From positions 9,734,001 through 9,798,000 of the forward strand of contig NZ_JAGSHX010000006.1 of assembly GCF_018138715.1 (NCBI RefSeq): a stretch of 64,000 bases of DNA, given 5' to 3'. This DNA is from Streptomyces asiaticus (lineage in GTDB: Bacteria; Actinomycetota; Actinomycetes; Streptomycetales; Streptomycetaceae). Numbering within the stretch: position 1 is the first letter of the stretch; each line of letters starts with the position of its first letter. The translations under genes and the position numbers were made by a program. Shown here piece after piece: positions 1-8,165 of the stretch. The notes beneath the pieces were generated by a model. The model ran no database searches, had not been told where the DNA came from, and saw only the letters and a program-made list of their open reading frames with translations.

Positions 1-192
1 CATGACGCTCAGCGCGGTCAGCGACTTGCCCGACCCGGACTCACCGATCAGGCCGACCCGTTCGCCCGCCCGGATGGTGAAACCGACGTCCTCGACGAGC
101 TTGCGCCCGCCCACCGCGACGTCGAGGTTCCGCACGGTCAGCACGTCGTCATGGGCTGCGGCGGCCGGTCCCGTCTCAGGTACCGGGGTCAT
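1..192 (-). CDS. Oligopeptide/dipeptide ABC transporter ATP-binding protein (partial, N-terminal 64 residues)
   Basis: The reverse strand opens with ATG at 192 and runs off the left edge of the window, so only the first 64 residues are seen. They contain the Walker A loop GESGSGKS (about residues 50-57) after a typical start of an ABC ATPase domain (VLTVRNLDVAVGG). The start codon overlaps the stop of the preceding permease gene by 4 bp (ATGA), which marks it as the next gene of the same operon. By family and context it should power uptake through the two DppB/DppC-type permeases. The signature motif and Walker B lie outside the window, so the subfamily (DppD-like or a DppD-DppF fusion) cannot be decided. 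Confidence 0.9.
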   Translation of the reverse strand, partial: MTPVPETGPAAAAHDDVLTVRNLDVAVGGRKLVEDVGFTIRAGERVGLIGESGSGKSLTALSVM

Positions 193-1067
193 CGGCGGTC
201 CTCCAGCTTGGGGTCGAAACGGTCACGCAGGCCGTCACCGAGCAGGTTGAATCCGAGCACCGCCACCGCGATCGCGACGCCCGGAAACACGGCGAGCCGG
301 GGGGCGGACGACAGCATCTCCTGGCTCTCCTGCAGCATCCGGCCCCAGGACGGTGTGGGGGGCGGGGTTCCGAAGCCGAGGAACGACAGCGCGGCTTCGG
401 CGAGTACGGCGATGGCGAAACCGACCGACGCCTGCACGATGACGAGACTGCTGACGTTGGGCAGGACGTGCCGCAGGCCGATCGCGAACGGCCCGCGGCC
501 CGCCGCGCGCGCGGCGATGACGTATTCGGTCCGCATCACCTGGAGCGTGCCGCCGCGGATCAGCCGGGCGAAATTGGGGATGGACGCGATGCCGATGGCG
601 ACCATCGCGACCAGCGTGCTGGCGCCGTACACGGCGGCGAACATGATGGCCAGCAGGAGCGCCGGGAAGGCGAGAAGCAGGTCGTTGCCGCGCATCAGCA
701 GCTCGCCCAACCAGCGGGGCGCCATTCCGGCGACGATGCCGAGGGGCACTCCGACCAGGGCGGCCACCCCTACCGCCACGAAGCCGACGAAAAGCGTGGT
801 GCGTGAGCCCATCAGGATCTGGCTGAACACGTCGCGGCCAAATTTGTCCGTGCCGAACCAGTACTCCGCCGAAGGCTCTTGCAGCCGCGCCGAGGGGTTC
901 ACCAGGGTCGGGTCGTGCGGGGTCCATACGAAGGACAGCAGCGCCATGCCGAGCACGAGCGCGACGATGAGACCGCCCACCAGGAGGCTGCCCGTGATCG
1001 GGCGCCGCCGCCGGCGGCCGTCGGGCACCGCGGACGCGACGGCGGCTTCCGTGTCCAGAGCACTCAT
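189..1067 (-). CDS. DppC/OppC-type ABC transporter permease
   Basis: A 292-residue inner-membrane permease of the peptide/nickel uptake family. A polar N-terminus of about 35 residues precedes the first membrane segment. The conserved DppC region WFGTDKFGRDVFSQ and the cytoplasmic EAA loop (AARAAGRGPFAIGLRHVLPN) are visible, followed by the family end motif SFLGFGTPPPTPSWGRML. The start is ATG at 1067, which overlaps the TGA of the upstream permease gene; its own stop overlaps the ATPase start. Together with the DppB-like partner it should form the transport channel. The substrate is unknown; peptides, amides or sugar acids are all possible for this family. Confidence 0.93.
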   Translation of the reverse strand: MSALDTEAAVASAVPDGRRRRRPITGSLLVGGLIVALVLGMALLSFVWTPHDPTLVNPSARLQEPSAEYWFGTDKFGRDVFSQILMGSRTTLFVGFVAVGVAALVGVPLGIVAGMAPRWLGELLMRGNDLLLAFPALLLAIMFAAVYGASTLVAMVAIGIASIPNFARLIRGGTLQVMRTEYVIAARAAGRGPFAIGLRHVLPNVSSLVIVQASVGFAIAVLAEAALSFLGFGTPPPTPSWGRMLQESQEMLSSAPRLAVFPGVAIAVAVLGFNLLGDGLRDRFDPKLEDRR

Positions 1068-2014
1068 GACGCACCCACCCTGAGCCGCGGGTCGATCACC
1101 AGGTAGATGAGATCCACCAGGAAGTTCACAAGCAGCACCGCCATTGCGATGATCATGACCACGTCCTGCACCAGGATGAGGTCCCGGTTGGAGACGCTGT
1201 CCAGCAGCAGGCTTCCGAGCCCGGGGATGACGAAGACCCTCTCGATGACGACGGCGCCCACCAGCAGTGTGGCGAGGTGCAACCCCAGGACGGTGACCAC
1301 GGGCACCGCCGCGTTCCGCAGGCCGTGCCGCAGCAGCGCCTGCGTCGGGCGCAGTCCCTTGGCACGAGCGGTGCGCAGGTAGTCCTCCCGGAGGACGTCG
1401 AGCACGGCGCTGCGGACATAGCGGGTGAGCATTGCTCCCTGCACCAATCCGAGGGACAGCGCGGGCAGCACGAGTTGCTTGAGGAACAGGACCGGATCCT
1501 GCGCCGGGGGCGTCCAGCCGTTCGCCGGCAGCCACCCGAGCCCCACCGCGAACACGGTGATCAGGAGGATGCCCGCGAGGAATGCCGGGACGGCCACCCC
1601 GACCTGGGACAGGGCCGAGAGAATGAGCCCGGACGGCCTGCGGTGCCGCACGGCCATGAGCGTGCCCATGGGGATCGCCAGGATGCAGGCGAGCACCATC
1701 CCGGCGCCGACGAGCCACAGGGTGACCTGGAGGCGGTCGGCGATCTGCGGGCCGATCTGCGCGTGTGAGACGTACGAGGTTCCCGGATCGAAGGTCACCA
1801 GTCCGCGTACCCAGCTCAGGTACTGGGTCACGAGCGGCCGGTCGAGCCCGAACTGCTCGCGCAACTGCGCCACGGCCGAATCCGACGCGCTGGTGCCGAG
1901 GGCGACGCGGGCCGGATCCCCTGGCAGGATCGCCATGAACGCGAACACCAGGACGGAGCTCACGACGAGGCTGGCCAGGAGGATCGCGATCCGCTGCACT
2001 AGACGGACGATCAT
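1064..2014 (-). CDS. DppB/OppB-type ABC transporter permease
   Basis: A 316-residue permease starting with a hydrophobic segment (MIVRLVQRIAILLASLVVSSVLVFAFM) and the typical LPGDPARVALG sequence of DppB proteins. The EAA loop is seen as DYLRTARAKGLRPTQALLRHGLRNA, followed by GAVVIERVFVIPGLG, the usual DppB signature. It starts 16 bp after the binding-protein gene and overlaps the DppC-type gene by 4 bp, so the two permeases are translationally coupled. Length and order (binding protein, B, C, D) match canonical peptide ABC operons. Confidence 0.93.
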   Translation of the reverse strand: MIVRLVQRIAILLASLVVSSVLVFAFMAILPGDPARVALGTSASDSAVAQLREQFGLDRPLVTQYLSWVRGLVTFDPGTSYVSHAQIGPQIADRLQVTLWLVGAGMVLACILAIPMGTLMAVRHRRPSGLILSALSQVGVAVPAFLAGILLITVFAVGLGWLPANGWTPPAQDPVLFLKQLVLPALSLGLVQGAMLTRYVRSAVLDVLREDYLRTARAKGLRPTQALLRHGLRNAAVPVVTVLGLHLATLLVGAVVIERVFVIPGLGSLLLDSVSNRDLILVQDVVMIIAMAVLLVNFLVDLIYLVIDPRLRVGAS

Positions 2015-2030
2015 TGATTCAGGCCGCCTT

Positions 2031-3557
2031 TCACGACCGGCCCAGGCCGGTGAGGTCCAGCGACTCGGAGACGGTGTTCACCGGCAGGCCGGTGATGCCC
2101 TTGTTCGCCACCATCAGATTCGGCTGAAGGAACAGCCAGTCGGCCGCGGCGTCCTTGGACAGAAGCCGGGCGGCCTCCCGCATGTAGGTGATCTGGTCCT
2201 TCTGGGTGCCCTGGTCCGCCTTCTGCAGCAACGCGCGGAATTCAGGGTTGTCGTAGCGGGTGTAGAAGTTTTTGTCCCCGAACACCGTCTGCATGTCGCG
2301 GGGCTCCACATGGGAGATGATGGACATGTCGTAGTCGGCGTTCTTGAACACGGTGGACAGCCAGGCGGCGGGGAACTCCAGCTGATCGAACTTGACCTTG
2401 AAGCCGGCCTGTTCGAGCTGGCTCTTGACCACGGTGCCGCACGCGGTGGCATAGGGCAGCGTCGGAACCCGCAGCCGCAGCGTCTGGCCGGCCACGCCGG
2501 ACTCCTTGAGGAGCTTCTTGGCCTTGCCGCGGTTGTACGGATAGTCGTTGTTGAGGTTCTGGTACCACGGGTCGGTCGGAGGGACCATGCTGCCGATGAG
2601 CTTGCCACGGCCTCCCCAACAGGTCTCCAGCAGGGATTTGTGGTCGATCGCGTAGCGGACCGCCTGGCGGGCCTTGAGATTCTTCAGCGGACCCGAGCCG
2701 TTGTTGAGGGAGAGGACCACCTCACCGTTGGTCGTGCCCTCGATGACCTTGTACTGCGGGTCGTTCTGGAACTGGTCCAGCGATTCCGGGGTCTGCATCG
2801 TGCCGATCACATTGATGGCACGCGAGCGCAGCGCGTTGTTCATGGCCGTCGGGTCCTTGAAGTACTTCAGGGTGACCGACGCGAAATGCGGTGTGCGCCC
2901 CCAGTAGTCAGCACGGCGGGCCAGCGTGATCGAGTCGCCGCGGTTCCACTTCTTCACCTCGTACGGGCCGGTGCCCACCGGATCGGTGGCCAGCTTGTCC
3001 ACGCCGGTCCGGCTGAACATCGCGCCGACGCGGGTGGTCATCCGGTACAGCCAGTCGTTGCTCGGCTTTTTGAGGGTGACCCTGAGTTCCGTGGGCGACA
3101 CCGCCCGCACCGTGTCGACGACGCTCATCTGGCCCTTCTGCGCTATCGTCCACGCGGTTTTGACGCGTTCGATGGAGAACTTGGCGTCCTCGGCCGTGAA
3201 CGGTCGCCCGTTGCTGAACTTGGCGTCCTTCACCAACTGGAACGTGTACGTCTTGCGGTCCTTGGACAGGCTCCATGAGGTGGCCAGTTGGGGCTGTATC
3301 TTCCCGGACTGGTCCAGCTTCACCAGGTTCTCGTAGACGTTGTAGAGCAGCGCCTGCGGAATGGCGGCACCGGCGGTCTTGGTCATGTCGAGGTTGGCCG
3401 GTTCGGCGTTGAGGCCGATCTTCAGGTCGCTCTTGTCGGAGCTGCCGCTGCTGTCCCCGTCCGTCGTGGACCCTGCCGAGCAGCCTGCCACCAGCAGGCA
3501 TGCGAGCGTGGCTGCGACCGTCCCGGTGTGCCGCGTGAGCTGCGCGTTCTGTGTCAT
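2031..3557 (-). CDS. Extracellular solute-binding lipoprotein, family 5 (peptide ABC transporter)
   Basis: A 508-residue family-5 substrate-binding protein. The N-terminus is a lipoprotein signal peptide with lipobox LVAGC and the modified Cys at residue 26, followed by a Ser/Gly/Asp-rich linker. The body shows the SBP_bac_5 pattern (LYNVYENLVKLDQSGKIQPQLATSW near the start, then DAKFSNGRPFTAEDAKFSIERV). It should capture the substrate outside the membrane and deliver it to the permeases encoded next. The start (3557) lies 5 bp after the stop of the dehydrogenase gene, so the two are clearly one operon. The bound ligand cannot be read from the sequence. Confidence 0.93.
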   Translation of the reverse strand: MTQNAQLTRHTGTVAATLACLLVAGCSAGSTTDGDSSGSSDKSDLKIGLNAEPANLDMTKTAGAAIPQALLYNVYENLVKLDQSGKIQPQLATSWSLSKDRKTYTFQLVKDAKFSNGRPFTAEDAKFSIERVKTAWTIAQKGQMSVVDTVRAVSPTELRVTLKKPSNDWLYRMTTRVGAMFSRTGVDKLATDPVGTGPYEVKKWNRGDSITLARRADYWGRTPHFASVTLKYFKDPTAMNNALRSRAINVIGTMQTPESLDQFQNDPQYKVIEGTTNGEVVLSLNNGSGPLKNLKARQAVRYAIDHKSLLETCWGGRGKLIGSMVPPTDPWYQNLNNDYPYNRGKAKKLLKESGVAGQTLRLRVPTLPYATACGTVVKSQLEQAGFKVKFDQLEFPAAWLSTVFKNADYDMSIISHVEPRDMQTVFGDKNFYTRYDNPEFRALLQKADQGTQKDQITYMREAARLLSKDAAADWLFLQPNLMVANKGITGLPVNTVSESLDLTGLGRS

Positions 3558-3562
3558 GTGTG

Positions 3563-4636
3563 CTAACCCTGGCTTTCGATTGTGTGGAGGACGGCGGATG
3601 CCACATCCGCTGTAGTGGCGTTGCCACCGAGATCGGCCGTGTGGTGCCTGGTATCTCGCAAGGTGCCCGCCACCGCGCCGCGGATACGGCGCGCCGCGCC
3701 ATCGTGCCCGAGGTCGTCGAGCAGCAGCGCACCGGAGAGCATGCACGCCACCGGATTCGCCACGCCCTTTCCGGCGATGTCGGGTGCGGAGCCGTGGACG
3801 GGTTCGTAGATGCCCGGCACATCCGCGCCCGGCAGGACGTTGGCACTGGGCGCCATGCCCATACCGCCGGCGAGCACCGCGGCGAGGTCGGACAGGATGT
3901 CGCCGAAGAGGTTGCTCGCGAGCAGTACGTCGAGGGAGCGCGGAGCCTGGATCATACGGGCGGCCATCGCGTCGACCAGCACCGTTTCCAGCTGGACCCG
4001 CGGGTACTGCTCGCCGACCTCGCGCACCACCCGGTCCCACAGCGGATAGCCGTACCGCATCGCGTTGGACTTGGTCACCAGGCACAGGCGCCCCGACCGC
4101 CGGCCGGCCAGGGCGAAGGCATGGTGTGCCGCCCGCTCGATGGCGCGACGGGAGTGCACGGCGACCTCGATGCCCAGATCGTGTCCGCTGCCGGCGTGCG
4201 CCATCCCGCCGGCACCGACGTACTCGCCCTCGGTGTTCTCCCGAACGATCACCAGATCCACGCCGTCGGTGTCGCGCACCTTGGTGGGCACACCGGGGAA
4301 CGCCCGCACCGGGCGGAGGTTCACGGCGAGGTCGAGTTGCTGCCGCAGGCCGATGATCAGGCCCCAGACCAGCTCGTGCTCCGGCACATCCGGACGTCCG
4401 ACGGCGCCGAACAACACGGCGTCCGCCTTCTTGACCTGGTCGGCCGCGTCGGTCGGCATGGCCGCGCCCTGCCGGAGGAACCGCTCACCTCCCCAGTCGA
4501 ACGAGGTCACGTCGAGCCGGTGTCCGTCGGCCTCCAGCGCCGCCCGGAGCGTGGGCACGGTCGCCGCGACGACCTCCGGGCCGATTCCGTCTCCTGGAAT
4601 GACCGCGAGCCGCACGACTTTGGTGTCCCGCGTCAT
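3563..4636 (-). CDS. Tartrate/D-malate dehydrogenase-like protein of the isopropylmalate dehydrogenase family
   Basis: A 357-residue NAD-dependent beta-decarboxylating dehydrogenase. It opens with the family motif LAVIPGDGIGPEVV and has NLRPVRAFPGVP and VRENTEGEYVGAGG (substrate and metal region) and GIYEPVHGSAPDIAGKGVANP near the C-terminus. The NLRPVR...PG and RENTEGEY context resembles tartrate/D-malate dehydrogenases (YeaU/DmlA type) more than leucine-pathway LeuB, and its place in an uptake operon fits a catabolic role. A GTG at 4645 is possible, but the sequence GGAAGG sits about 9 bases before ATG 4636 and directly against the GTG, so 4636 is chosen. It is the first gene of the transporter operon, with a GntR-type operator just upstream. 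Confidence 0.85.
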   Translation of the reverse strand: MTRDTKVVRLAVIPGDGIGPEVVAATVPTLRAALEADGHRLDVTSFDWGGERFLRQGAAMPTDAADQVKKADAVLFGAVGRPDVPEHELVWGLIIGLRQQLDLAVNLRPVRAFPGVPTKVRDTDGVDLVIVRENTEGEYVGAGGMAHAGSGHDLGIEVAVHSRRAIERAAHHAFALAGRRSGRLCLVTKSNAMRYGYPLWDRVVREVGEQYPRVQLETVLVDAMAARMIQAPRSLDVLLASNLFGDILSDLAAVLAGGMGMAPSANVLPGADVPGIYEPVHGSAPDIAGKGVANPVACMLSGALLLDDLGHDGAARRIRGAVAGTLRDTRHHTADLGGNATTADVASAVLHTIESQG

Positions 4637-4656
4637 GGACGCCACCTTCCGCTATC

Positions 4657-4672
4657 ACTGGCCTGACCAGTA
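4657..4672. promoter_or_regulatory. Predicted FadR/GntR-type operator in the divergent intergenic region
   Basis: The sequence ACTGGCCTGACCAGTA is an imperfect inverted repeat that fits the FadR-family pattern TGGTnnnACCA in one half. It differs from the perfect palindrome at 7158-7178 at only two of 16 positions. It lies 21 bp upstream of the dehydrogenase start and in the region shared with the divergent amidase, so the adjacent FadR-type regulator could control both directions. On the minus strand a TTGACA hexamer (4717-4712) could be a -35 element, but I found no convincing -10. Confidence 0.6.
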
Positions 4673-4788
4673 AGCTCACTTGGCAGGTACCGTGGCGATT
4701 GAAGCTGTACTTGTCAAGGGCTGAACGCCCTCAGGCATCGCGAGGGTGGCACCGCCCGGCGGTAGCCGGGGGAGTAAGGAGTGTGCGA

Positions 4789-6249
4789 GTGCTCACGAAA
4801 CAGGGCCTGGCCGCCATGTCGGCCGTCGAGATGGCCGCCGGATTCGCCGACCGCACGTTGTCGCCGGTCGAGGTCCACGATGCCGTCCAGTCGGTGATCG
4901 AGGCGCGCGAGAGTGTGCTCAACGCGTTCTGGGTGCGGGACCCGGACGAGTCCCGCAAGGCGGCCCTGGCCAGCGAGGCCCGATGGGCGGCGGGGGAACC
5001 GCTCGGACCTCTCGACGGCGTGCCCGTGACGCTCAAGGAGAACGTCGCCCGTCGGGGTGTCCCGATGCCCTCGGGCAACGCCGGCACCGAACCCGTCGTC
5101 CCCGAGACGGACGCGCCCATCACCGCGCGCGTCCTCGAATCCGGCGGGGTGATTCTCGGATCGACCGTGATGCCGGACTGGGGCATGCTCTCCTCGGGCG
5201 TCTCCAGCCGGCACGGCATCTCGCGCAGCCCCTGGAACCCCGACTGGACGACGGGCGGTTCCAGCTCCGGCGCGGGGACCGCGGCCGCCGGGGGATACGG
5301 CCCGCTGCACGTCGGCACCGACATCGGGGGATCGATCCGGCTGCCGGGCACCTGGCTGGGCCTCGCCACGCTCAAGCCCAGCTACGGGAGGATCCCGCTG
5401 GACACCCCGTACCTGGGGCGTGCCGCAGGACCCATGACCCGCACCGTGGCGGACGCGGCCCTGTTCATGGGGGTCCTGAGCCAACCCGATTCCCGGGACT
5501 GGACGAGCCTGCCGCCGGAGGACATCGACTGGTCGGCACTGGACGGCGAGGTGCGCGGACTGCGGGTGGGAGTCCACCTGGACGCCGGCTGCGGGGAGCC
5601 GTGCGACGCCGAGATCCTCGCCGCGGTGAACCGCGCCGCCGCGGTCTTCGAGGCGGCGGGAGCCGTCGTGGAGCCGGTGGGGCCGTTTATGACCCAAGAG
5701 CTCCTGGACGACCTGGATCTGTTCTGGCGGGTGCGGTCCTGGAACGACTTCCGCGCCCTGGAGCCCGAGGCCGGACTGCGCGTCCACCCTCACATCGTCC
5801 GGTGGTGTCAGGGGGGCGCCGATGTGCCGGGCGCGAGGGTCCTCCAGTGCTACCAGCAGATCATGCGCATCCAGGCGCGCACCGTGGCGGCGACGCTCCC
5901 GTACGATCTGATGCTCTCGCCGGTGGCGCCGGTGGCGGCGTTTGCCGCCGAGCAGCCGATGCCCTTCCCGGGGGACGAGAAGACCATGGCCCACATCGGC
6001 TTCACCGCGCCGTACAACATGTCGGGCCAGCCCGCCGCGACCGTCAACTGCGGCTTCACCGCGGACCGCCGGCCCATCGGGGTGCAGATCGCGGGCCGCC
6101 GATTCGACGATCTCGGCGTCCTGAGGGCGGCGGCGTGGTACGAACGGAACCGGCCCGCCGAGGCGGTCCCGCGCTGGCCGGACGAGGCCGATGGGGCGCC
6201 CACGGGGGAGCGGACGACATCGACCACGCCCGAAGGGGGGAAGCCTTGA
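4789..6249 (+). CDS. Amidase (amidase-signature family)
   Basis: A 486-residue amidase-signature enzyme that hydrolyses an amide bond to acid plus ammonia or amine. The Ser-cisSer-Lys triad is visible: Lys83 in VTLKENVA, the cis-Ser in GGSSSGAG (about 158-159) and the nucleophile Ser182 in GTDIGGSIR. GTG 4789 is chosen because GGAG (4778-4781) is 7 bases ahead; an earlier in-frame start at 4699 would add 30 residues unlike the family. It is divergent from the dehydrogenase-transporter operon and overlaps the next gene, the GntR regulator, at TTGA. I infer that an amide taken up by the transporter is hydrolysed here and oxidised further by the dehydrogenase. Confidence 0.9.
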   Translation: MLTKQGLAAMSAVEMAAGFADRTLSPVEVHDAVQSVIEARESVLNAFWVRDPDESRKAALASEARWAAGEPLGPLDGVPVTLKENVARRGVPMPSGNAGTEPVVPETDAPITARVLESGGVILGSTVMPDWGMLSSGVSSRHGISRSPWNPDWTTGGSSSGAGTAAAGGYGPLHVGTDIGGSIRLPGTWLGLATLKPSYGRIPLDTPYLGRAAGPMTRTVADAALFMGVLSQPDSRDWTSLPPEDIDWSALDGEVRGLRVGVHLDAGCGEPCDAEILAAVNRAAAVFEAAGAVVEPVGPFMTQELLDDLDLFWRVRSWNDFRALEPEAGLRVHPHIVRWCQGGADVPGARVLQCYQQIMRIQARTVAATLPYDLMLSPVAPVAAFAAEQPMPFPGDEKTMAHIGFTAPYNMSGQPAATVNCGFTADRRPIGVQIAGRRFDDLGVLRAAAWYERNRPAEAVPRWPDEADGAPTGERTTSTTPEGGKP

Positions 6250-7013
6250 GCGACGGGGCACAGTTCCGGCAGGTCTCTCCGGTACGGCTCTACCAGCGCA
6301 TCGTCGAGCAGATCGAGCAGGCGATCGTGCGCGGTGACCTCAAGCCCGGTCAACGGCTGCCGAGCGAGCGGGAGCTGGTGACGCAGTTCGGGGCCAGCCG
6401 TCCCACGGTGCGCGAGGCGCTGCGCGTGCTGGAGAGCGACGGCCTCGTCCGCTCGCGCCCGGGCGACCCGAACGGCCCGGAGATCCTGCCCTTCTCATCG
6501 GCCGGCCTGACCAAGCAGATGACCCGGCTCGTCCAGTTCGACAACGTGTCGATGGCCGAGCTGATCTCGTTCCGCATGATCCTCGACGGGTCGGCGAGCT
6601 CGCTGGCGGCCCGGCTGCGGTCCGAGGAGGAACTGTCCGCCATGGAACGGACGATCGCCGTCATGTCGGATGCGATCGAGGCGGGGTACGAGGAGTTCGG
6701 CAAGGCCGACGTCGCGTTCCACGAGGCGGTGGCCGTGGCCAGCCGCAACTCCCTCATCGAGGTCTGCAACCAGGTGGTCAGGGGCGCGGTCCTCGCGCTG
6801 ATCTCGGACAAGGTCGCCCATGCGCACAACAGCGCGGCGCTCATGCGGGAGTCGCTCCGCCACCATCAGGAGGTGCTCGAGGCGATCCGGGCGGGGGACG
6901 GCCAGGCGGCGGCACGCATCTCGCGGCGCAAGCTCTACGAGTACTACGCCGGCTACGTCCCCGAGAACGAGCGGGGGCCGCTGCTCGCGCTCGTGGAGGA
7001 CGAGGAGAGCTGA
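6246..7013 (+). CDS. GntR-family transcriptional regulator, FadR subfamily
   Basis: A 255-residue regulator. Residues 10-75 form the GntR winged helix (LYQRIVEQIEQAIVRGDLKPGQRLPSERELVTQFGASRPTVREALRVLESDGLV), and the rest is an all-helical FCD ligand domain with the typical DVAFHEAVAVASRN motif containing His and acidic metal/ligand residues. The start is TTG 6246, sharing bases with the amidase stop and preceded by a run of G (GGGGGG) about 5 bases upstream. Located with the amidase and opposite the transporter operon, it is probably their substrate-responsive repressor acting at the operator at 4657-4672. Confidence 0.88.
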   Translation: MSDGAQFRQVSPVRLYQRIVEQIEQAIVRGDLKPGQRLPSERELVTQFGASRPTVREALRVLESDGLVRSRPGDPNGPEILPFSSAGLTKQMTRLVQFDNVSMAELISFRMILDGSASSLAARLRSEEELSAMERTIAVMSDAIEAGYEEFGKADVAFHEAVAVASRNSLIEVCNQVVRGAVLALISDKVAHAHNSAALMRESLRHHQEVLEAIRAGDGQAAARISRRKLYEYYAGYVPENERGPLLALVEDEES

Positions 7014-7157
7014 CCCCCGCCGCCGCCCGGCGCGGGAGCCGCTTCCCTCAGTGCAGCGATCGCCCCGCCTTCGCCCATGAGGGGCAGCAGCGCCCGGCTG
7101 ACCGTCCACACCGGGCGCAGGACAGGAGCCTCCCGGAGACCTGGCTTATGCGACCTA

Positions 7158-7178
7158 GCTACTGGTCGGACCAGTAGC
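7158..7178. promoter_or_regulatory. Perfect palindrome matching the GntR operator, between convergent genes
   Basis: Two 10-bp arms (GCTACTGGTC and GACCAGTAGC) surround one base, a perfect palindrome with the FadR-type core TGGTCGGACCA. It matches the operator at 4657-4672. Oddly, it lies between the 3' ends of two convergent genes (GntR, ending 7013, and Lrp, ending 7230). It could be an autoregulatory or roadblock site, a remnant of a lost divergent promoter, or a terminator stem, since flanking GACCTA and TAGGTC extend the symmetry. No gene starts next to it. Confidence 0.55.
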
Positions 7179-7229
7179 AAAGTAGGTCACCGCGCCGGGC
7201 GTGTCCAGGGCCGCGGTTCCCCGAATACC

Positions 7230-7691
7230 TCAGGGCACGGGAGCTCCGCGTCGCCAGGAGTCGATGACGATCAGCGTCTTCGTCTGGAGCACACCAACCC
7301 CCTTGCGGCGCAGACGATTGACCACTTTTTGCAGGTCATCGACGCTGTCGACATGCAATCTGACGAGCGCGTCCACATCGCCGGTGAGCGTCAGCACCTC
7401 GTCGACCTCCGGCAGGGTCGACGCGAACTCCACGATGTCGTGGATATCGGTGTCGCCCGTGAAGCGCAGCTCGGTGACCGCCTGAAGACCCTGCCCCAGC
7501 TTGGCCTGGTCCGTCGTGATCGTGTAGCCGGTGATGATCCCCGACTCCTCCAGGCGTGCGATGCGCCGGCGGACCGGCGCCGGGGAGAGCTTCACCAGGC
7601 GTGCGATGTCGCGAACGGTGCGCCGCCCGTCAGCTCGCAGCAACTCCAGGATGTGCAGATCGACCGAGTCGAGATGTACGGGTGCCGACAT
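7230..7691 (-). CDS. Lrp/AsnC-family transcriptional regulator
   Basis: A 153-residue protein with an N-terminal helix-turn-helix (LDSVDLHILELLRADGRRTVRDIARLVKLSPAPVRRRIARLEESGIITGY, residues 7-57) and a C-terminal RAM/AsnC ligand domain (about 65-145, with LTLTGDVDALVRLHVDSVDDLQKVVNRL). ATG 7691 gives the usual family length; the upstream extension of the open frame is rich in unusual residues and unlikely. These proteins sense amino acids and form octamers. It is divergent from a small ACT-domain gene, which is its most likely target. Confidence 0.9.
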   Translation of the reverse strand: MSAPVHLDSVDLHILELLRADGRRTVRDIARLVKLSPAPVRRRIARLEESGIITGYTITTDQAKLGQGLQAVTELRFTGDTDIHDIVEFASTLPEVDEVLTLTGDVDALVRLHVDSVDDLQKVVNRLRRKGVGVLQTKTLIVIDSWRRGAPVP

Positions 7692-7823
7692 GCCGGAAGT
7701 GTAAGCAGTACTTCCCCCAAGACTCACTCCAGCCCCTGCTGGACTGCTCAGGAAGAGCGTGTTCCGCATCGCTGTGCACACTTTCGTTGTGGACGGATCG
7801 GGGCCCTTGAAACCGTGTCCCGC

Positions 7824-8126
7824 ATGTCACCGTCGACACAACCGGCAACACACGTTGCCCCCTCCGAAACCGTGAAGCCAGGCAGGCACCAGGCCGGTGC
7901 CGTGCTGCGACTCGATGTCCTCGCCACGCCCCTGGCGGTCGCCCGGATCGCCTCGATCCTGGCCCATCGCCAGTTCGACGTGATCACCATGGACATCGCC
8001 GCGCCCGTCGACGGGCTGCGGAGGATCACCATCGAGGTGGACACGACGGACGACATCAGATTGCGGCAACTCGGCAATTTCCTGAACCGCTCATCCGACG
8101 TCGTCGAGGTCTTCCGCCTCGCCTGA
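7824..8126 (+). CDS. Small free-standing ACT-domain protein (IlvN-like)
   Basis: A 100-residue protein. After about 25 polar residues, one ACT domain fills the rest (AVLRLDVLATPLAVARIASILAHRQFDVITMDIA, then RRITIEVDTTDDIRLRQLGNFLNRSSDVVEVFRL). The pattern is close to the N-terminal ACT domain of acetolactate synthase small subunits, but the C-terminal half of IlvN is absent. ACT domains bind amino acids, so this may be a regulatory subunit or a sensor. It is divergent from the Lrp gene. ATG 7824 is used; a GTG three codons earlier is possible. Confidence 0.7.
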   Translation: MSPSTQPATHVAPSETVKPGRHQAGAVLRLDVLATPLAVARIASILAHRQFDVITMDIAAPVDGLRRITIEVDTTDDIRLRQLGNFLNRSSDVVEVFRLA

Positions 8127-8165
8127 GGACGGCGATGAGCCCGGCGTCGCGCGCATGGGGAACGC

